A stretch of 7,717 nucleotides of DNA from Candidatus Woesearchaeota archaeon. GTDB taxonomy: Archaea > Nanobdellota > Nanobdellia > Woesearchaeales > UBA10200. The notes under the pieces are model-generated. The model searched no databases, had not been told where the DNA came from, and was given only the letters and a program-made list of their open reading frames with translations. Location: positions 1-7,717 of the forward strand of contig JAGVZX010000131.1 of assembly GCA_018302185.1 (NCBI GenBank). Direction: 5' to 3'. Below are positions 6,403 through 7,717 of the stretch, one piece after another. Each line of letters begins with the position of its first letter. Position 1 is the first letter of the stretch. A program made the position numbers and the translations under genes.

Positions 6403-6783
6403 TTAGTACACCCTTTCCTCGTTCACAGGTATCGTCTTCATGAGTCTTACGAGTAATATTCTTATGTGTACTAATCTTTGTATTGCAATCGAATAACATT
6501 CTTCAGTCAATATACCGTTAGTTCTGCAAAAGTCTAGCCAGAATTGTGTCTCATTAACTTCTCCGAGAGAAATGACGAGCTTGTGCCGTCGATGATTATT
6601 TGTTACACATGCAGCGAATTCTGCAAGATTTGCACAAATGCTTGTTGAAGAGCCAAAAAGTTGATCTTGCAATCTCTTTTCGGGTATCGCTCGAACATGA
6701 GAATATAATTCATTGACGAACTCGAACGCTTCCCCCTCCTTTTTCGAAGAGATTTCGACAATTTCGGAAATCTTCCGATTTGT
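6403..6783 (-). CDS. four-helix-bundle (23S rRNA intervening-sequence type) protein, start unresolved, possibly a pseudogene
   Basis: The minus-strand frame is open from after a TGA (6784-6786) to the TAA at 6403-6405, 126 codons. It reads like the S23/four-helix-bundle family (TIGR02436-type, about 115-120 aa). Matches are EAFEFVNELYSHVRAIPE as helix 1 (18-35), QLFGSSTSICANLAEFAA as the signature helix 2 (41-58), LGEVNETQFWLDFCRTNG as helix 3 (74-91) and LTEECYSIAIQRLVHIRILLVRLMKTI as helix 4 (93-119). These proteins are encoded inside or near rRNA genes in many bacteria and may bind rRNA; their role is uncertain. The odd feature is the start: no ATG, GTG or TTG lies upstream of the signature. 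A TTG at 6670-6672 would delete helix 1, and upstream GTG/ATG codons are in another frame. A frameshift near the A5/G5 runs (6732-6744), a rare ATT start or decay are the options. Confidence 0.6.
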   Translation of the reverse strand, partial: TNRKISEIVEISSKKEGEAFEFVNELYSHVRAIPEKRLQDQLFGSSTSICANLAEFAACVTNNHRRHKLVISLGEVNETQFWLDFCRTNGILTEECYSIAIQRLVHIRILLVRLMKTIPVNEERVY

Positions 6784-6832
6784 TCAGTATTGTTTTCCGA
6801 AAAATACTTCTTTTTTCGAAAATATTCCGAAT
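6741..6832. repeat. cluster of TTTTC(N)GAAAA palindromes
   Basis: Five related palindromes fall within 92 bases: TTTTCGAAGA (6741-6750), ATTTCGGAAAT (6761-6771), TTTTCCGAAAA (6793-6803), TTTTCGAAAA (6813-6822) and ATTCCGAAT (6824-6832). A sixth relative is CTTTCGAAAG at 6351-6360. Centres are about 20.5, 32, 19.5 and 10.5 bases apart, close to whole helical turns. They lie just downstream of a minus-strand TATA box and overlap the N-terminal part of the four-helix-bundle frame. Confidence 0.55.
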
Positions 6833-6857
6833 TTTTCGTTTTCCTCGTCAATCTCAC

Positions 6858-6868
6858 AAAATATAAAG
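6858..6868 (-). promoter_or_regulatory. TATA-like element reading toward the four-helix-bundle frame
   Basis: CTTTATATTTT on the minus strand would start transcription at about 6833-6843, inside the palindrome cluster and 50-60 bases before the open frame. A second AT block of the same kind (AAAATATAAAA, 6955-6965) lies 90 bases further upstream. Both also read as TATA-like on the plus strand, so direction is uncertain. Confidence 0.4.
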
Positions 6869-7037
6869 TTCACAGTTCAAGTCTTATGTTCCAAGTACCA
6901 TACTCCAGGTTTCATATCTAAAGTTTCAAGAACGACGAGGAAATCCAAATTCTTAAAATATAAAACTTGAAACTCTAAACTATGCACCTGTTTTCTTGAC
7001 ACACTTCATTCTCTCGTCGGACACATTTTTCGTTAGC

Positions 7038-7045
7038 TTTATATA
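7038..7045 (+). promoter_or_regulatory. TATA box, probable rRNA promoter
   Basis: TTTATATA is followed by CTAC, giving the same 12 bases (TTTATATACTAC) as the promoter of the TrmB-family gene. Initiation would fall near 7068-7072, making a leader of about 190 bases before the 16S gene. A short AGCTT/AAGCT dyad (7035-7039, 7054-7058) flanks it. Confidence 0.55.
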
Positions 7046-7169
7046 CTACCTCGAAGCTCTCAACATATCGTGTTATCGCCACCATTTATTTTTTCAATCA
7101 CTGATGAATACTCGATGAAATACTTGAGTATAATTGAGTCGTGCAACGAATGTTAATTCTGAATAAAAG

Positions 7170-7180
7170 TTTTAGATATA
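7170..7180 (+). promoter_or_regulatory. second, weaker TATA-like element near the 16S gene
   Basis: TTTTAGATATA fits the archaeal TATA consensus less well than the element at 7038. Initiation 25 bases downstream would fall at about 7200-7205, exactly at the foot of the leader hairpin. The two elements may act as tandem promoters, or this one may be chance in AT-rich DNA. Confidence 0.3.
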
Positions 7181-7202
7181 AGTAAGCTTTGTGACCATAT
7201 GC

Positions 7203-7252
7203 GCGGACATTATTACACAGGCGGATTTTTGTGTGCGTGTAATAATGTCTGC
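7203..7252 (+). other. 16-bp hairpin in the 16S rRNA leader
   Basis: The arms 7203-7218 (GCGGACATTATTACAC) and 7237-7252 (GTGTAATAATGTCTGC) pair over 16 positions with a single G-U, closing an 18-base loop. The 3' arm ends 7 bases before the predicted 16S 5' end. Its position suggests a pre-rRNA processing or folding element. It is self-contained, unlike the usual archaeal processing stem that pairs leader with trailer. No T tract follows, so it is not a terminator. Confidence 0.75.
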
Positions 7253-7259
7253 TGAAACG

Positions 7260-7717
7260 ATTCCTCTTTATCCTAGAGGAGATTGCTGCTATGGGAGTCC
7301 GGCTTAGGCATGCAAGTCTGACCGCAAGGTCGGCGAACTGCTCATTAACACGTCGATAACCTGCCCTTTACTGGAGAATAATCTTGGGAAACTGAGTGTA
7401 ATACTCCGTAAGAGATTGGTGCTGGAATGCTCTTTCTCTAATAGCTTCGGCGGTAGAGGATGGGTCGGCGGTGGATTAGGTAGTTGGCGGTGTAATGGAC
7501 CACCAAGCCAAAGATCCATAGGGGCCATGAGAGTGGGTGCCCCGAGAAGGAAACTGAGAAACTGTTCCTAGCCCTACGGGGTGCAGCAGCTGCGTGAACT
7601 TTCCAATGCCCGCAAGGGTGAGAAGGGGACTCCTAGTGCTCAGTTCTACTGGGCTTTTGCCAAGAGCAAAAATTTTGGCGAATAAGTGGTGGGCAAGACT
7701 GGTGCCAGCCGCCGCGG
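7260..7717 (+). rRNA. 16S ribosomal RNA, 5' part (archaeal, runs off the window)
   Basis: The small-subunit rRNA begins at the ATTCC typical of archaeal 16S and runs to the window edge inside the 530 region (GTGCCAGCCGCCGCGG, 7702-7717). Recognisable conserved blocks in order include GCATGCAAGTC (7308-7318), GGTGGATTAGGTAGTTGG, GGACCACCAAGCC, CCCTACGGGGTGCAGCAG and GGGCAAGACTGGTGCC. The wording of these blocks is archaeal rather than bacterial. About 440 bases separate the 5' end from the 515 site, normal for archaea with short variable regions. Helix 1 is unusual: CCTCT/AGAGG replaces the usual CCGGU/GCCGG but still pairs fully. The 21F and 344F primer sites are both altered. No 23S or tRNA is seen in the window. 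Confidence 0.97.

Larger units (their letters stand above)
6833..7259. other. gene-free AT-rich region upstream of the 16S gene
   Basis: No convincing protein or tRNA gene is seen on either strand. The left half (6868-6980) holds several degenerate copies of GTTYCAAG (GTTCAAG, GTTCCAAG, GTTTCAAG) and one 9-bp inverted repeat, AGTTTCAAG (6922-6930) with CTTGAAACT (6966-6974). The right half contains two TATA-box candidates for rRNA transcription, an ATACTC/GAGTAT inverted repeat (7107-7112 and 7125-7130) and the long leader hairpin listed separately. Confidence 0.6.

Noticed and set aside
6603..6857. 84-codon minus-strand frame starting at a GTG and overlapping the four-helix-bundle frame
   Set aside because: The product is a lysine/arginine-rich string without a domain and covers the same bases as the recognisable bundle helices in the other frame. 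It is relevant only as a possible source of a frameshifted N-terminus.
6876..6886. GTTCAAGTC resembling a tRNA T-loop
   Set aside because: The flanking bases do not form a T stem and no acceptor or anticodon arm can be found at the right distance. Similar GTTYCAAG words recur nearby.
6922..6974. 9-bp inverted repeat AGTTTCAAG / CTTGAAACT as a transposon end or hairpin
   Set aside because: There is a 35-base loop, no target duplication and no transposase nearby. It is too short and isolated to name as an element.
7098..7165. possible C/D box guide RNA: TGATGA at 7102-7107 and CTGA at 7159-7162
   Set aside because: There is no terminal stem around the two boxes and no D' box in correct order before the CGATGAA at 7113. 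It is probably chance in AT-rich DNA.
7304..7528. 74-codon minus-strand open frame in the 16S region
   Set aside because: It lies antisense inside conserved rRNA sequence and has no protein-like pattern.
1..7717. CRISPR array, transposase or integrase, attachment site
   Set aside because: No regularly spaced repeat, mobile-element gene or tRNA-associated duplication is visible in the window.

Overview
The window looks like a piece of an archaeal chromosome, probably from a small-genome DPANN-type lineage. The decisive evidence is the 5' part of an archaeal 16S rRNA gene at the right edge, running from about 7260 off the end at 7717. Supporting signs are TTTATATA-type TATA boxes about 25-30 bases ahead of genes, several apparently leaderless starts, a TrmB-family regulator and a generally AT-rich sequence. 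The DPANN placement is an inference from how divergent the 16S is and how many proteins are unrecognisable; no lineage can be named by eye.

Layout from left to right. Bases 1-87 may hold the tail of an upstream gene. It overlaps an unrecognised 260-residue protein (74-856, +), followed by a DoxX-family four-helix membrane protein (955-1353, +) and an unrecognised histidine-rich protein with a leaderless promoter (1402-2091, +). A minus-strand cluster faces them: a class I SAM methyltransferase (3282-4016) is coupled by an ATGA overlap to queE (2578-3285), a radical-SAM 7-carboxy-7-deazaguanine synthase with an unusual cysteine spacing. A small unknown protein (2157-2537) follows. Divergent from this cluster, sharing a 90-base promoter region, is a TrmB-family regulator (4106-4840, +). 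It ends in a T-rich terminator and converges on a long unrecognised protein (4908-6317, -).

The last 1.4 kb is the rRNA approach. It contains a minus-strand reading frame (6403-6783) that I recognise as a four-helix-bundle protein of the 23S-intervening-sequence type, but with no normal start codon. Next come a cluster of TTTTC(N)GAAAA palindromes, an AT-rich gene-free stretch with TATA boxes, a 16-bp hairpin just before the 16S gene, and the 16S gene itself. The 16S has a completely rewritten but still base-paired helix 1.

Functionally, queE is the only clear pathway gene. It makes CDG (7-carboxy-7-deazaguanine), the precursor of preQ0, and so feeds archaeosine or another 7-deazaguanine modification. 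Its coupling to a methyltransferase and the TrmB regulator facing it suggest a small regulated module, but that link is an inference.
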